Made by a program: the position numbers and the translations under genes. From Emticicia fluvialis (GTDB lineage Bacteria > Bacteroidota > Bacteroidia > Cytophagales > Spirosomataceae): a DNA stretch of 64,000 nucleotides. Shown here in pieces: positions 35,414 through 45,470 of the stretch. The stretch spans positions 1-64,000 of the forward strand of contig NZ_JANUSD010000013.1 of assembly GCF_024793945.1 (NCBI RefSeq), in the 5' to 3' direction. Within the stretch, counting starts at the first letter, position 1, and the number at the start of each line of letters is the position of its first letter. The notes under the pieces were generated by a model, which searched no databases, had not been told where the DNA came from, and saw only the letters and a list, made by a program, of their open reading frames with translations.

Positions 35414-37684
35414 TTATTCAACATCCACACGGGTGACCTGATGAACGCCCTCTATTTCGCCCAATTGTTTCATGAGGGTTTCAAGGTGTCTGGTGTCCTG
35501 AACGTACAGTTTGATAACGCCCGTAAAGATACCATCATTTGTATCAACTGCCAAAGAGCGCATATTAATATGGAGTTCGCTTGAAATAACCTTAGAAATA
35601 TCCTGTATCATGCCCATGCGGTCAATGCCATCCAGATGAATGGTAGCAACAAATGCCTTAGCTACCTGCGACGACCACCTGGCTTTAATAACCCGGTTGC
35701 CGTACTGAGACAACAACTGTTGTGCGTTAGGGCAGGAGTTTCGGTGTATTTTTATGCCCTCATTAACGGTCAGGAAACCAAACACGTCGTCGCCCGGTAT
35801 AGGGTTGCAACATCTGGCCAGCGTGAAGTCAATTTCCTGCAGGTCGTCTCCAATAAAGAGGGTATCATCACCTTTAACTTTCTTAAATTCTTTCTCAAAA
35901 CTTTTGGCATCAATAAAAGCCTTGTTGTCAATCTCAATTTTTGCTGTTTTATTAAGCCTTACGTCTCTTTCATGCTTAAACTTCTTAATCTCATCGGGCA
36001 TTATGTATGCCTTTCCAAAAGCATAGTAGAGGTCGTTATAATCTTTTTTGTTGAAATAAGCCCTCAGCTGGTTCAGGGTTTCCAGGTTGTTATCAAGCCC
36101 CAGGGTTTTCAGCTTTTTAGTTATAATTTCTTTGCCGTCGCTGTAATAAACTCTGTTTTCTTCCTTTAGCAGGTCTTTAATACGTGCTTTGGCTTTGGTT
36201 GTGGTTACAAACCTGAGCCAGTCTTCTGACGGCTTCTGGCTCTTGGTGGTAAGAATTTCAAGCTGGTCTCCGTTCTGAAGCACATAACTGATGGGTACCA
36301 ACTGGTTATTTACCTTACCGGCTGTGCATTTTCTGCCAATTTCGGTATGTATTTCAAAAGCAAAATCAAGCACGGTGGCGCCTTTTCTGAGCACCTTGAG
36401 GTCGCCTTTGGGGGTAAAAACAAAAACTTCTTCGTTATAGAAATTGCCTCTGAAGTCTTCAAGAAATTCAATTGCCGATTTATCGCCTGAGGTAAGCGTT
36501 TCACGCACCTGGTTAATCCAGCGGTCGAGCGGGGCATTCATAGACGTATCGTTGCCTTTGTATTTAAAGTGCGCCGCATAACCTCTTTCTGAGATTTCGT
36601 CCATGCGTTCGGTACGAATCTGCACCTCCACCCATTGTCCCGTGTGGCTCATAACAGTAGTATGTAAAGATTCATATCCATTGGCCTTTGGAATAGATAT
36701 CCAGTCTTTGAGCCTGTCCGGATTAGGCTTGTATTGGTCTGTAACAATAGAATAAACCTGCCAGCAGGCCGACTTCTCCTTTTCGGTAGGTACGTGCGTC
36801 AGAATAATTCTGATGGCAAAGAGGTCATAAATTTCTTCAAACGGCGTATTCTGTTTTTTTATCTTGTTCCAGATTGAATAAATATGTTTCGGCCGGCCTT
36901 TAATAACAAACTCAAGACCTGCCTCCAGCAGTTTTCTCTTAAGGGGTTTAATAAAATTATCAATGAACCGGTCGCGGGTAGATTTCGTACTTTTAAGTTT
37001 CTGCGCTATCTCTTTAAACATCTCCGGTTCGGTGTATTTCAGATATAAATCTTCCAGTTCAGATTTTATCTTGTATAAACCAAGGCGGTGTGCCAGAGGT
37101 GCATATATAAAAATAGTTTCATGCGCAATTTTAAGCTGAGAGTTACGCGCCATGCTGCCCAGTGTGCGCATGTTATGCAGCCTGTCGGCAAGTTTAATCA
37201 GAATCACCCTTACATCTTCTGAAAGCGTTATCAGCATTTTTCTGAAATTCTCTGCCTGGGCAGAGGTACCCTGTTCAAAATTGCCTGATATTTTGGTAAG
37301 GCCGTCAATAATGCGTGCTACTTTGTTACCAAACTCTTTTTCAATTTCTTTCAGCGTCATATCGGTGTCTTCAACCACGTCGTGCAGCAATGCGCAGATA
37401 ATAGAAGTAGCCCCCAGGCCAATTTCTTCCACGCATATCTGAGCCACTTCAAGCGGATGATAGATGTAGGGTTCCCCGGATTTCCGCCGCATATCTTTAT
37501 GGGCTTCCATCGAAATAGTAAACGCCTTTTTTATTTGCTTTGCATCGTCGCCTTTCAGCGTAGGTTTGGCAGCCCTGAGTAATCTGCGATACTTGGTTAA
37601 TATCTCGGCTCTTTCTTTTTCAAGGTCTATCATTGGTTCAGACTGACTTCTGGTTTCCGGTTTTTCTGCAACGTCTGCTGTCAT
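35414..37684 (-). CDS. rsh: RelA/SpoT homolog, (p)ppGpp synthetase/hydrolase (Rsh)
   Basis: 756 residues with the full long-RSH layout: HD hydrolase domain with His76 and the ALLHDVVEDT motif (His101, Asp102) intact; synthetase domain with DRLKDWISIPKANGYESLHTTV; TGS domain around EVFVFTPKGDLKVLRKGATVLDFAF; a conserved CCNPIPGD region; and a C-terminal ACT domain. The RLKD form (basic RxKD rather than acidic ExDD) is that of bifunctional Rel/SpoT enzymes, so this should both make and degrade (p)ppGpp. Likely the main stringent-response enzyme. Confidence 0.95.
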   Translation of the reverse strand: MTADVAEKPETRSQSEPMIDLEKERAEILTKYRRLLRAAKPTLKGDDAKQIKKAFTISMEAHKDMRRKSGEPYIYHPLEVAQICVEEIGLGATSIICALLHDVVEDTDMTLKEIEKEFGNKVARIIDGLTKISGNFEQGTSAQAENFRKMLITLSEDVRVILIKLADRLHNMRTLGSMARNSQLKIAHETIFIYAPLAHRLGLYKIKSELEDLYLKYTEPEMFKEIAQKLKSTKSTRDRFIDNFIKPLKRKLLEAGLEFVIKGRPKHIYSIWNKIKKQNTPFEEIYDLFAIRIILTHVPTEKEKSACWQVYSIVTDQYKPNPDRLKDWISIPKANGYESLHTTVMSHTGQWVEVQIRTERMDEISERGYAAHFKYKGNDTSMNAPLDRWINQVRETLTSGDKSAIEFLEDFRGNFYNEEVFVFTPKGDLKVLRKGATVLDFAFEIHTEIGRKCTAGKVNNQLVPISYVLQNGDQLEILTTKSQKPSEDWLRFVTTTKAKARIKDLLKEENRVYYSDGKEIITKKLKTLGLDNNLETLNQLRAYFNKKDYNDLYYAFGKAYIMPDEIKKFKHERDVRLNKTAKIEIDNKAFIDAKSFEKEFKKVKGDDTLFIGDDLQEIDFTLARCCNPIPGDDVFGFLTVNEGIKIHRNSCPNAQQLLSQYGNRVIKARWSSQVAKAFVATIHLDGIDRMGMIQDISKVISSELHINMRSLAVDTNDGIFTGVIKLYVQDTRHLETLMKQLGEIEGVHQVTRVDVE

Positions 37685-37829
37685 TCTTATGGTTTATTGT
37701 ATTCCTAAAGACTAATATAATTAATTGCCGACTGACCAGCAAATTATTTTTAAGGCGGGGCGTAAATTTCTGTTTTTTTAGAGCCAGAAAAAAAAGTTTT
37801 AAAAATTTTAATTTTTTTTGAGAAAACTC

Positions 37830-37860
37830 TTGACAAGAGTTAAAATCGTTACTACCTTTG
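37830..37860 (+). promoter_or_regulatory. Bacteroidota promoter of tRNA-Leu
   Basis: TTGACA at 37830 and TACCTTTG at 37853-37860 with 20 nt between TTG and TA: an exemplary -33/-7 pair, 38 nt before the tRNA. Confidence 0.82.
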
Positions 37861-37898
37861 CAGCCCGTTCAATGATAAACGGACGTAAAAATTGAGAT

Positions 37899-37980
37899 GC
37901 GGGCGTGGCGAAATTGGTAGACGTGCCAGACTTAGGATCTGGTGTCGCAAGGCATGGGGGTTCGAGTCCCTCCGCCCGTA
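37899..37980 (+). tRNA. tRNA-Leu (anticodon TAG)
   Basis: Acceptor GCGGGCG pairs with CGCCCGT; D arm GTGGCGAAATTGGTAGAC; anticodon stem CCAGA/TCTGG with loop CTTAGGA giving anticodon TAG; a long variable arm as in class II tRNAs; T arm GGGGG TTCGAGT CCCTC. No CCA is encoded. The first acceptor pair would be G-U, slightly unusual. Confidence 0.93.
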
Positions 37981-37985
37981 CAGAC

Positions 37986-38020
37986 AACCCTCTGAACCTC
38001 ACCCGGTCAGGGGGTTTTTT
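37986..38020 (+). terminator. Terminator of tRNA-Leu
   Basis: AACCCTCTGA (37986-37995) pairs with TCAGGGGGTT (38007-38016) with one G-U, followed by TTTT. Confidence 0.75.
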
Positions 38021-38114
38021 AATAATAGCAGTTTTCAGACTTTATTTCTTCGCTTCATTCCGGCTTTGCCCTGAATGCGGCGATTTTAATTCTTAAACCT
38101 CATATTCCGACATA

Positions 38115-39458
38115 ATGGAAACAATATTTGAAAAAACTTCTGCAACCACCGGCAGACTTACAGTTAATGTTACAGAAGCAGACTACAAGCCGGAAGTTGA
38201 TAAAAAAATCAAGCAATACACAAAAACAGCTCAGGTGAAAGGTTTCCGCCCGGGTATGGTTCCTAAAGAATATATTCAGAAATTATACGGTAAAAGTATT
38301 CTGGTTGACGAGGTAATCAATCTGGTTTCAAAATCAACTAACGATTACATTACTGACAATAAGTTGCGCGTAGTTGGCGATCCTAAGCCTGATAACGAGC
38401 TCTCTTCTAAAGTAGACTGGGATAACAGCAAAGAGTTTACTTTTGCGTATGACCTGGGTCTTGCATCTGATTTTACAGTTGATTTGAGCGCGATTCCGGC
38501 TGTTACCAATTATGACATTGAGCCAACTGAAGATAAAGTAAACGAAGCCATTGAAGACATCCGTCGTCGTTTCGGAAAAGACGCAGAAGCTGAAGAAGTT
38601 GAAAAAGAAGATCTGGTTTTTGGTACTTTGAAACAAGAGTCTTCTGAAATTGAAATCAAGGATGCTACCATTTCTACCGGCCGTGTTAACGAAGATGCAT
38701 TCCATATTTTTAAAGGACTTGAAAAGGGCAGCAGTGTGAAATTTGATATTCAGTCAATTTTTGCCAATGTAAAAGACCTTGGTTATGCTACCGGTAAAAG
38801 TGAGGAAGAAGCAGCTGCTATGGCTGGTGAGTTTGAATTTACTGTTGAGAAAATAACCAGAGTAGCTGCCGCTGATATTGACCAGGAGTTTTTTGATAAA
38901 GCGCTGGGCGAAGGTAAAGTGTCTAATGAAGAAGAGTTCAGAGCTGAAATCAGGAATATAGTGAAAGAAAACTATGACCGTGAAAGTAATTATCTGCTTG
39001 ATTTTGAAGTGGAGAAAACGCTTCTGAACAATATTCATATCGAATTACCTGATGCATTCCTGAAAGACTGGTTGTTGATTATCAACGAAGGTAAATTTAC
39101 TGCAGAAGATATTGATAAAGATTATGATGCGTTTGCTCGTGGTTTACGTATGGATTTAATCCGTAACGAGGTGGCTGCTAACAATGAAATCAAACTGGAG
39201 TACAACGATATAGTGGATGAAGTAAAAGCAGAAATGCGTAATTATTTCGGAGCTTATTCGTACGAAGGCCTGGAAGATATCATTGACAACATGGCTCGTA
39301 AAACCCTTAAGGAGAACAAAGACAACGCTGTTCGTAAATATACCGACCGTGCCTTTGGTAAAAAAGTTCGCGAGTTCCTGAAAGCAAATCTGACAGTTGA
39401 AAAGAAAACCGTACAGGTTGACGAATTTAACAAAATTGCAGAAGAGGTTTATGCCTAA
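38115..39458 (+). CDS. tig: Trigger factor (ribosome-associated chaperone)
   Basis: 447 residues. N-terminal ribosome-binding domain with the GFRPGMVPKEYIQKLYG signature (about residues 44-60), a degenerate PPIase-like middle domain (EVEKEDLVFGTLKQ..., FKGLEKGSSVKFDI), and the long helical C-terminal chaperone domain. Binds nascent chains at the ribosome exit. Bacteroidota trigger factors often have a weak PPIase domain, as here. Own transcript with a clear terminator. Confidence 0.9.
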   Translation: METIFEKTSATTGRLTVNVTEADYKPEVDKKIKQYTKTAQVKGFRPGMVPKEYIQKLYGKSILVDEVINLVSKSTNDYITDNKLRVVGDPKPDNELSSKVDWDNSKEFTFAYDLGLASDFTVDLSAIPAVTNYDIEPTEDKVNEAIEDIRRRFGKDAEAEEVEKEDLVFGTLKQESSEIEIKDATISTGRVNEDAFHIFKGLEKGSSVKFDIQSIFANVKDLGYATGKSEEEAAAMAGEFEFTVEKITRVAAADIDQEFFDKALGEGKVSNEEEFRAEIRNIVKENYDRESNYLLDFEVEKTLLNNIHIELPDAFLKDWLLIINEGKFTAEDIDKDYDAFARGLRMDLIRNEVAANNEIKLEYNDIVDEVKAEMRNYFGAYSYEGLEDIIDNMARKTLKENKDNAVRKYTDRAFGKKVREFLKANLTVEKKTVQVDEFNKIAEEVYA

Positions 39459-39480
39459 GCTTTTGCAAAAAGTACATAAA

Positions 39481-39519
39481 AAGAATCCCCGTGGTATTGC
39501 ACTACGGGGATTCTTGCTT
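39481..39519. terminator. Terminator after tig
   Basis: AAGAATCCCCGT (39481-39492) and ACGGGGATTCTT (39504-39515) form a perfect 12-bp stem followed by GCTTTT; also usable by the convergent gpmI gene. Confidence 0.85.
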
Positions 39520-39535
39520 TTATACTGGGTGTAGA

Positions 39536-41074
39536 TTATGAAATCAACACGTTTCCGGTCATTTCTTGGGGTATTTCTACACCCAACAAAGTAAGTATGG
39601 TTGGCGCAATATCACCCAACTTGCCGTCTTTCACCTCATAGCGGTCTGTTTTATCAACAACTATACATGGCACCAGATTCAGCGAGTGTTGTGTATTAGG
39701 CGATTGGTCGTCGTTAATCATGTAATCGGCATTTCCGTGGTCGGCAATCACAATTGAAGTATAGCCGTTTTCAAGGGCGGTATCAACTACTTGTTCAAGG
39801 CATTTATCTACGGCCTCTACTGCTTTTATTACGGCTTCAAACACACCCGTGTGGCCTACCATGTCGGGGTTTGCAAAGTTGAGACAAACAAAGTCAACTT
39901 CCTGTTTTTTCAATTCAGGCAGAATGGTGTTGTCTATGTCAAACGCTGCCATTTGCGGTTTAAGGTCATAGGTAGGCACGTCTTTTGGAGAGGGGCACAA
40001 CAAGCGGCTTTCGCCTGCAAACGGTTCTTCACGGCCACCAGAGAAGAAGAAAGTTACGTGCGGGTATTTTTCTGTCTCGGCAATGCGAATCTGTTTTTTA
40101 CCTGCTCTTTCAAGCACTTCGCCTAAGGTATTGGTCAGATTATCTTTGTCATAAATTACGTGTACGTTCTTGTACGAATCATCGTAATTTGTCATGGTAA
40201 GATAATACAGATTCAAAGCTTTCATTTCATACTGAGGAAAATCATGCTGTGTCAATACCTCAGTTATTTCACGACCACGGTCAGTACGGAAGTTGAAACA
40301 CATTACTACATCATCTTCTTCAATTTTTGCAACCGGTACACCGTTTTCAGTAATTACAATCGGTTTCAGAAACTCGTCGGTAACGTTTTGCTCATAAGAA
40401 ATCTGAATGGCATCCTGCAACTGCTCAATGGTAAGGGTGGCTTCACCAAGACCCTTCACCATGGCATCATAAGCCAGTTTTACACGCTCCCAGCGTTTGT
40501 CTCGGTCCATTGCATAATAACGGCCTATCACACTGGCAATTTTACCGGTTGATTTGCTCAGATGCGCCTGCAAGTCGGCCAGGAAGCCCTTGCCACTTTT
40601 AGGGTCGCAGTCACGGCCGTCGGTAAACGCATGCACAAACACATCTTTTAAGCCGAAGCCGGCAGCGGCGGTGCACAAGCCTTTGAGGTGGTCTATATGC
40701 GAATGAACGCCACCGTCTGATGCAAGACCAATAAAATGTACTTTTTTATTATTGTTTTTGGCGTATTCAAAAGCCTTAACCAAAGCGGGTTCTTTAGCTA
40801 AATACCCTTCTTCTACTGCTATATTGATTTTTTCTAATTCCTGATAAACCACGCGCCCTGCGCCCAGGTTCATGTGTCCTACTTCTGAGTTACCCATTTG
40901 TCCGTTAGGTAATCCTACGGCGCGTCCGCAGGCTTCTAAGGTGCTGTGCGGATACTCTTTTATTAATTTTCTGAAATAGGGTACGTTGGCTGCATCAATG
41001 GCCGAGCGCCATTCTTCACCCGGTTTAGGAATCCCCCAACCATCAAGGATTATCAAAATTACTTTTTTGTTCAT
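39536..41074 (-). CDS. gpmI: 2,3-bisphosphoglycerate-independent phosphoglycerate mutase
   Basis: 512 residues of the alkaline-phosphatase superfamily. ILDGWG metal ligands at the start, catalytic serine Ser63 in QMGNSEVGHMNLGAGRVVYQ, DGRDCDPKSG, CFNFRTDRGRE, CLNFANPDMVGHTG and IVIADHGNAD. Interconverts 3- and 2-phosphoglycerate in glycolysis and gluconeogenesis using two Mn ions. Length and motifs are normal. Confidence 0.97.
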   Translation of the reverse strand: MNKKVILIILDGWGIPKPGEEWRSAIDAANVPYFRKLIKEYPHSTLEACGRAVGLPNGQMGNSEVGHMNLGAGRVVYQELEKINIAVEEGYLAKEPALVKAFEYAKNNNKKVHFIGLASDGGVHSHIDHLKGLCTAAAGFGLKDVFVHAFTDGRDCDPKSGKGFLADLQAHLSKSTGKIASVIGRYYAMDRDKRWERVKLAYDAMVKGLGEATLTIEQLQDAIQISYEQNVTDEFLKPIVITENGVPVAKIEEDDVVMCFNFRTDRGREITEVLTQHDFPQYEMKALNLYYLTMTNYDDSYKNVHVIYDKDNLTNTLGEVLERAGKKQIRIAETEKYPHVTFFFSGGREEPFAGESRLLCPSPKDVPTYDLKPQMAAFDIDNTILPELKKQEVDFVCLNFANPDMVGHTGVFEAVIKAVEAVDKCLEQVVDTALENGYTSIVIADHGNADYMINDDQSPNTQHSLNLVPCIVVDKTDRYEVKDGKLGDIAPTILTLLGVEIPQEMTGNVLIS

Positions 41075-41194
41075 AATGTTTTACCCCGTCACCTGTATAA
41101 GTAGGTTTGTATTAGAAACTTTTCATGTTTGGGGTAGGGTTAATGGCATGAAAGTTTCATGAATTTCTTAGCTATGTTTGCAAGGCAAATTTAC

Positions 41195-41719
41195 TCATTT
41201 TTTCTTCAACTCTGCTAAAATCTTCTTTCCTCTGCTTTTAATTGCCGGCGAGCCATCCTGGTTTTTCAGCAACAGGTCTTCAAGGGTTAATCGTAGCTCA
41301 GGTTTTAGTTCAGGCAGTTTACGGGCTATATTATAGCAAACGGTAACAGAAAAGGCTCTTATCGCTATGGCTTCATTACTATTCAGGTAGCCGAAGCAGA
41401 TGTCGTACACTTCACCTGTATATTCTTCCGGTATATCTGTATACTGCCAAACCCGTATAACGTTTCTTTTAACGGCGTCAGAAGCATCGGCCTCATGAAG
41501 TTTATCAATAAACCTTCTGAAATAAGGAATAATGAGAAAAGGATGTCTGACGGCACATTCGCTGAGTACCCAGGCAGCTTTTTGTGTAAGCACGTAGGTG
41601 CCCTGAAGAAAGATTCGCATTAATACGGCAAATCTTTCTTCATCGGCACCAATTATATCGGCAATATGCTTAACCCTGGTTTTTGAAAACTGAAGGGTCA
41701 ACTCTTTTTCGATATTCAT
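41195..41719 (-). CDS. HEAT/ARM-like helical hypothetical protein
   Basis: 174 residues, all helical, with repeated pairs resembling HEAT repeats (TYVLTQKAAWVLSECAVRHP, IIPYFRRFIDKLHEADASDAVKRNVIRVWQYTDIP, AIRAFSVTVCYNIARKLPEL, SRGKKILAELKKK). No signal or catalytic motif; probably a cytosolic scaffold or binding protein. It follows the phosphatase gene by 14 nt in the same direction, so they are likely one operon. Confidence 0.65.
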   Translation of the reverse strand: MNIEKELTLQFSKTRVKHIADIIGADEERFAVLMRIFLQGTYVLTQKAAWVLSECAVRHPFLIIPYFRRFIDKLHEADASDAVKRNVIRVWQYTDIPEEYTGEVYDICFGYLNSNEAIAIRAFSVTVCYNIARKLPELKPELRLTLEDLLLKNQDGSPAIKSRGKKILAELKKK

Positions 41720-41733
41720 TGTATCATCAAATC

Positions 41734-42243
41734 TTACAGTTCCTTTTCTTTTACAAGCTTATATTTTTCAATTAGATGCCCGAGCAATTCTTTACCGCTT
41801 CTTTCTACAATCTGAAAAACCTCTTCAAAGTCTTTTTCAGAGCCATAGTAGGGGTCTGGTACCTCAAAAACACCCTTTACGTTCGGGTCGTAGTCGCGCA
41901 TTAAAAAGAGTTTTTCAGCAGGGGGTGGTGTTTGCTTTATCTTGTAGTAAAGGGCGTGCACATCTTTAAAGTTTTTTTCATCCATTACTACAATGTGGTC
42001 GAAATCATCCAGATCGGCAGGTGTAATCTCTCGGCCTTTGTGGATAAGCGCAATGCCGTGGTTGAGCGCACTTTTAATAGCCCGGTGGTCAGGTGCCTGG
42101 CCTGCATGCCAGCCCATAGTTCCGGCCGAATCGCAGTCTATTTTATCTTCCAACCCGTGTTTTTGTATTAAGTCTTTAAATACACCTTCTGCCATGGGTG
42201 AACGGCAGATATTTCCTAAACAAACGAACAATACTTTTACCAT
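41734..42243 (-). CDS. Low-molecular-weight protein-tyrosine phosphatase
   Basis: 169 residues. The P-loop CLGNICRS (Cys8 to Ser15, C-x5-R) lies at the N-terminus, and the general-acid Asp lies in VPDPYYGSEKDFEEVF. HIVVMDEKNFKDV is also typical. Dephosphorylates phosphotyrosine proteins or related low-molecular substrates, often linked to polysaccharide export; no such genes are adjacent. Upstream of the HEAT-like gene. Confidence 0.92.
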   Translation of the reverse strand: MVKVLFVCLGNICRSPMAEGVFKDLIQKHGLEDKIDCDSAGTMGWHAGQAPDHRAIKSALNHGIALIHKGREITPADLDDFDHIVVMDEKNFKDVHALYYKIKQTPPPAEKLFLMRDYDPNVKGVFEVPDPYYGSEKDFEEVFQIVERSGKELLGHLIEKYKLVKEKEL

Positions 42244-42321
42244 AGTTTTAAATGAATTTGTAAAGTTATTAAGCGTTTAAAATTGAAGAATGTTTCTCAG
42301 CAAGGCCTTTTTAATCAATAT

Positions 42322-43971
42322 TTAATAGACTTTTTGGCCGCCTATAAAGGTATTAATAACTTTAATACTACGAAGTTTTTCTTTGGGCGCTTTCATAATA
42401 TCTGCTTCAAGAATCACAAAGTCAGCCATTTTGCCGGTTTCAATACTGCCCCGTTCTTTCTCTTCAAAATTGGCAAAGGCACTCCAGATGGTCATGGCTT
42501 TCAAAGCTTGCTCGCGGGTTAAGGCATTTTCCATCTGAAAGCCACCGTTGGGGTAGTTTTTATCGTCCTGGCGGGCAACGGCTGAATGAAACCCAAACAA
42601 GGGGTTGACGTATTCTACCGGGAAATCGCTGCCATTGGCAATAAGACCGTTTTGTTTCAACAGGTCCTGAAAAGCGTAGGCGGTCTTTGCCCGCTCTTTG
42701 CCTAATCGGTCACCTGCCCAGTACATATCTGAAGTTGCGTGAGTAGCCTGAATTGACGGAATGACCGAGTATCGCCCAAATTTGGGTACATCTTCAGTTG
42801 AAACCACCTGTGCGTGTTCTATACGCCAGCGGCGGTCGTTTTTGCCTTTCAGTAACTTGCCGTAAATATTCAGAATCAGTCTGTTGGCCGAGTCGCCGAT
42901 ACAGTGTGTATTGGCCTGATAGCCAGAATTATAAATGGCTGTAAGGCTGCGTTCCAGTTCGGCAGGGCTAAGTAGTAAAAATCCGGTTTTTGAGGGTTCG
43001 TCGCTGTAAGGTTTCAGCAGGCAGGCTCCTCTTGAGCCCAAAGCTCCATCTGCATATAATTTAAACGAGCGCACATTCAGGCGGTCGGTTTTGTAAATCC
43101 CTTTTTTGATGAAATATTCCAGATTGCGGATACCCAATGAAACCATTACATAGTTACGTATTTGCAAAGATCCCTGTTTCTGCATTTTATCAATCAGTTC
43201 AATATCATCCTGATTCAACCCTGCATCCGAAACCGTGGTAAGCCCATATTTTACACATTCTTTTTGTGCAGCCAGTAGCATGGTTTGCTTTTCTTTTTCG
43301 GTAGCTGACGGAATCACCCTTCTGGCTAATCCCATGGCGTTGTCTACCAGAATACCTGTCAGTTGGCCATCCATTACTTCTACATCGCCACCACTTACTT
43401 TACTGGCAGGCGAAATCTTTGCCAGTTGAATGGCTTTGGAGTTAATAAGGGCCGCATGCCCGTCAATGCGCGTAAGCAGAACAGGCTTGTCCGGAAATGC
43501 CTTATCGAGCAAATCTTTAGTCGGAAAAACCTTTACATCCCAGTCGTTCTGGTCCCAGCCCCGGCCAATAATCCATTGGTTTTCGGGATGCTCGGCGGCA
43601 AACTTTTTCAGTCGCTCAATTATTTCTTCGTAAGACGTGGTCTCTACCAGATCACATTGCCCAAGCATCTGCCCCAAACCCAGGAAATGACTGTGGGGGT
43701 CATAAAAACCCGGGTAAACCGGCTTCTTGCCGGCATCAACGGTATGTCTGGCTGTGTAGCCCGCCAGTATGTCTTTAGAGCTGCCAATACCAACAAACTT
43801 GCCGTTTTTGACAGCAAAGGCTTCTGCCACAACAAACTGGCTATTAACCGTGTACACAATTGCGTTATGCACTATGAGGTCTGCCTCTTTTTTTTGTGCC
43901 AGCGAGCTGCTATACACAAAAGCCATACAGATAAATGCCACGCGTGCAAGAGTAGATTGATAGAGTTTCAT
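42322..43971 (-). CDS. Exported amidohydrolase (YtcJ-like, amidohydrolase family 3)
   Basis: 549 residues with a signal peptide (ARVAFICMAFVYSSSLAQ). Metal-binding DPHSHFLGLG (HxH form), GRGWDQNDW, RIDGHAALINS, THCIGDSANR, RRWRIEHAQVV, IANGSDFPVE and the terminal KMADFVILEADI strand match the YtcJ-like branch. Substrates of this branch are mostly unknown (N-substituted amides, allophanate-like compounds). Stand-alone. Confidence 0.86.
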   Translation of the reverse strand: MKLYQSTLARVAFICMAFVYSSSLAQKKEADLIVHNAIVYTVNSQFVVAEAFAVKNGKFVGIGSSKDILAGYTARHTVDAGKKPVYPGFYDPHSHFLGLGQMLGQCDLVETTSYEEIIERLKKFAAEHPENQWIIGRGWDQNDWDVKVFPTKDLLDKAFPDKPVLLTRIDGHAALINSKAIQLAKISPASKVSGGDVEVMDGQLTGILVDNAMGLARRVIPSATEKEKQTMLLAAQKECVKYGLTTVSDAGLNQDDIELIDKMQKQGSLQIRNYVMVSLGIRNLEYFIKKGIYKTDRLNVRSFKLYADGALGSRGACLLKPYSDEPSKTGFLLLSPAELERSLTAIYNSGYQANTHCIGDSANRLILNIYGKLLKGKNDRRWRIEHAQVVSTEDVPKFGRYSVIPSIQATHATSDMYWAGDRLGKERAKTAYAFQDLLKQNGLIANGSDFPVEYVNPLFGFHSAVARQDDKNYPNGGFQMENALTREQALKAMTIWSAFANFEEKERGSIETGKMADFVILEADIMKAPKEKLRSIKVINTFIGGQKVY

Positions 43972-44026
43972 AGATGTTTATTTTTTGCAATATACTTAAA
44001 GCCTTGCCTTATTTTACACAAATGCC

Positions 44027-45448
44027 TTAGGTTGTTGTTTTAATGAGGCAAAGCATACCTTCCTCGTTTCTCACCATCTCCAGATTTATTAATTGCAGGT
44101 ACCGGTTCAGTAAGTCAGATAATGACTCTTTGCCGTTGATACAGACATCAAAATACCAGTCTAGTTTTTCATTGGCTACTTCTTCGCAAATGGCTTGATA
44201 ATCCTGATACGAATAGCCTTTGAAGGGTTTGCCGAATTGCTCCCACATTTGTTTCATCACATCGTCGAGCGAGCGGGTGTGGCTTGAAACTTTTCTGATG
44301 TGCAGGTCTAATATCTGGGCAGCAATGGCACCTTTATGATAAACAGACACCTTACGGCCGGGGATGCTTGGTGTGTAGCCGTCCAGCCAGAGGTCCCACG
44401 ATGATTCAGCCAGAGATTGTGCTGCATTATCGGCGTTGTCGAAATGTCTTTTACAGCAAACTTCCAGTTCTTTCAGGTATTGCGCTTCATTAAAAACTCC
44501 GGCACGGCTTAATATCAAATCTCCGTAATAGGTAGTAACGCCCTCAGCCACAAAGCAGGTCGGGAAATAGTTTTCCTGGGTGTAATCATAAGGCAGAAGC
44601 TCAACCGGCCGAATGCGGCAGATATTCCAGGTATGAAATAATTCATGCGAGGCCAGCCCCAGTAAATCAATATACAGTTCTTCAAAGTTCTGATTATCAG
44701 GCCCAAGCACCTGCATGGTTGAACTCCGGTGTTCAACCCCGTGATAATAAGGTACCGGCAAAACCCAGGTCAGAAAATGATATTCAGGCTGAGGAAACTC
44801 TCCAAAAATAGCTATTTGTGCCTGTGTAAATTTGCTGAAATCGGCTTTGATACGTTCAAAATCCGGGTTGATGTTGCCTTCAAACCATAGATTGAATTTC
44901 ACGTCGTCAATCTCGTAGAAATCATGTTTCAGGCTGGCGCTTACAATAAAAGGACTATCGGCCAGGTGATAAAAATCGTCAAAATGTAAGAGGTGTACTG
45001 ATGAACCCGGGTGATGGGTAATCGTATTGATGCCGGCAATTTTCTGGCTTTCGCCTAGTTCCAGCTCAATGGTGCAGGGTTCATTTATTCTACCCTCTGC
45101 ATACAGGCATAAATTTACCGGATTTACATACAATATGTGTTCGTCTACGTAACTGCTACCCGCATTAATAATATGCGCAAAATAGTTATAGCGCACAATA
45201 ACGCTGCTGATACCCTCTGTTTCTACCAGCCAGCGATCTTTGGTTATTTTTTTGCAGGCCAGTGTTTCGCCGTTTGTGTCGGTAACCTCAAATTGCTGAA
45301 TATTTTTAGCAAAATTCTGTAGTTCGTATCGGCCCGGGCGCCATGCAGGCAACTGCAGCTCAAGTGTATCGGCCTGAATATCAGTGATAAAGCATTCTAT
45401 ATCAATAAAATGTGAGTGGCGGTTTTTAGAATAAATTTTGTAATGCAT
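44027..45448 (-). CDS. M61-family (glycyl) aminopeptidase-like protein
   Basis: 473 residues. An N-terminal beta domain (LELQLPAWRPGRYELQNFAKNIQQF) precedes the gluzincin core with HELFHTWN (HExxH) and the third ligand in VAEGVTTYYGDL. Typical M61 members are near 600 residues and end in a PDZ domain; this one stops about 100 residues earlier and I see no PDZ motif. No signal peptide. Probably cleaves short peptides with N-terminal Gly or Ala in the cytosol. Confidence 0.82.
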   Translation of the reverse strand: MHYKIYSKNRHSHFIDIECFITDIQADTLELQLPAWRPGRYELQNFAKNIQQFEVTDTNGETLACKKITKDRWLVETEGISSVIVRYNYFAHIINAGSSYVDEHILYVNPVNLCLYAEGRINEPCTIELELGESQKIAGINTITHHPGSSVHLLHFDDFYHLADSPFIVSASLKHDFYEIDDVKFNLWFEGNINPDFERIKADFSKFTQAQIAIFGEFPQPEYHFLTWVLPVPYYHGVEHRSSTMQVLGPDNQNFEELYIDLLGLASHELFHTWNICRIRPVELLPYDYTQENYFPTCFVAEGVTTYYGDLILSRAGVFNEAQYLKELEVCCKRHFDNADNAAQSLAESSWDLWLDGYTPSIPGRKVSVYHKGAIAAQILDLHIRKVSSHTRSLDDVMKQMWEQFGKPFKGYSYQDYQAICEEVANEKLDWYFDVCINGKESLSDLLNRYLQLINLEMVRNEEGMLCLIKTTT

Positions 45449-45470
45449 GAAACAATTTTTTGTTGTGCTG

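Noticed and set aside
38115..39458. Trigger factor as frameshifted because of weak PPIase motifs
   Set aside because: The frame is continuous and degenerate PPIase domains are usual in Bacteroidota.
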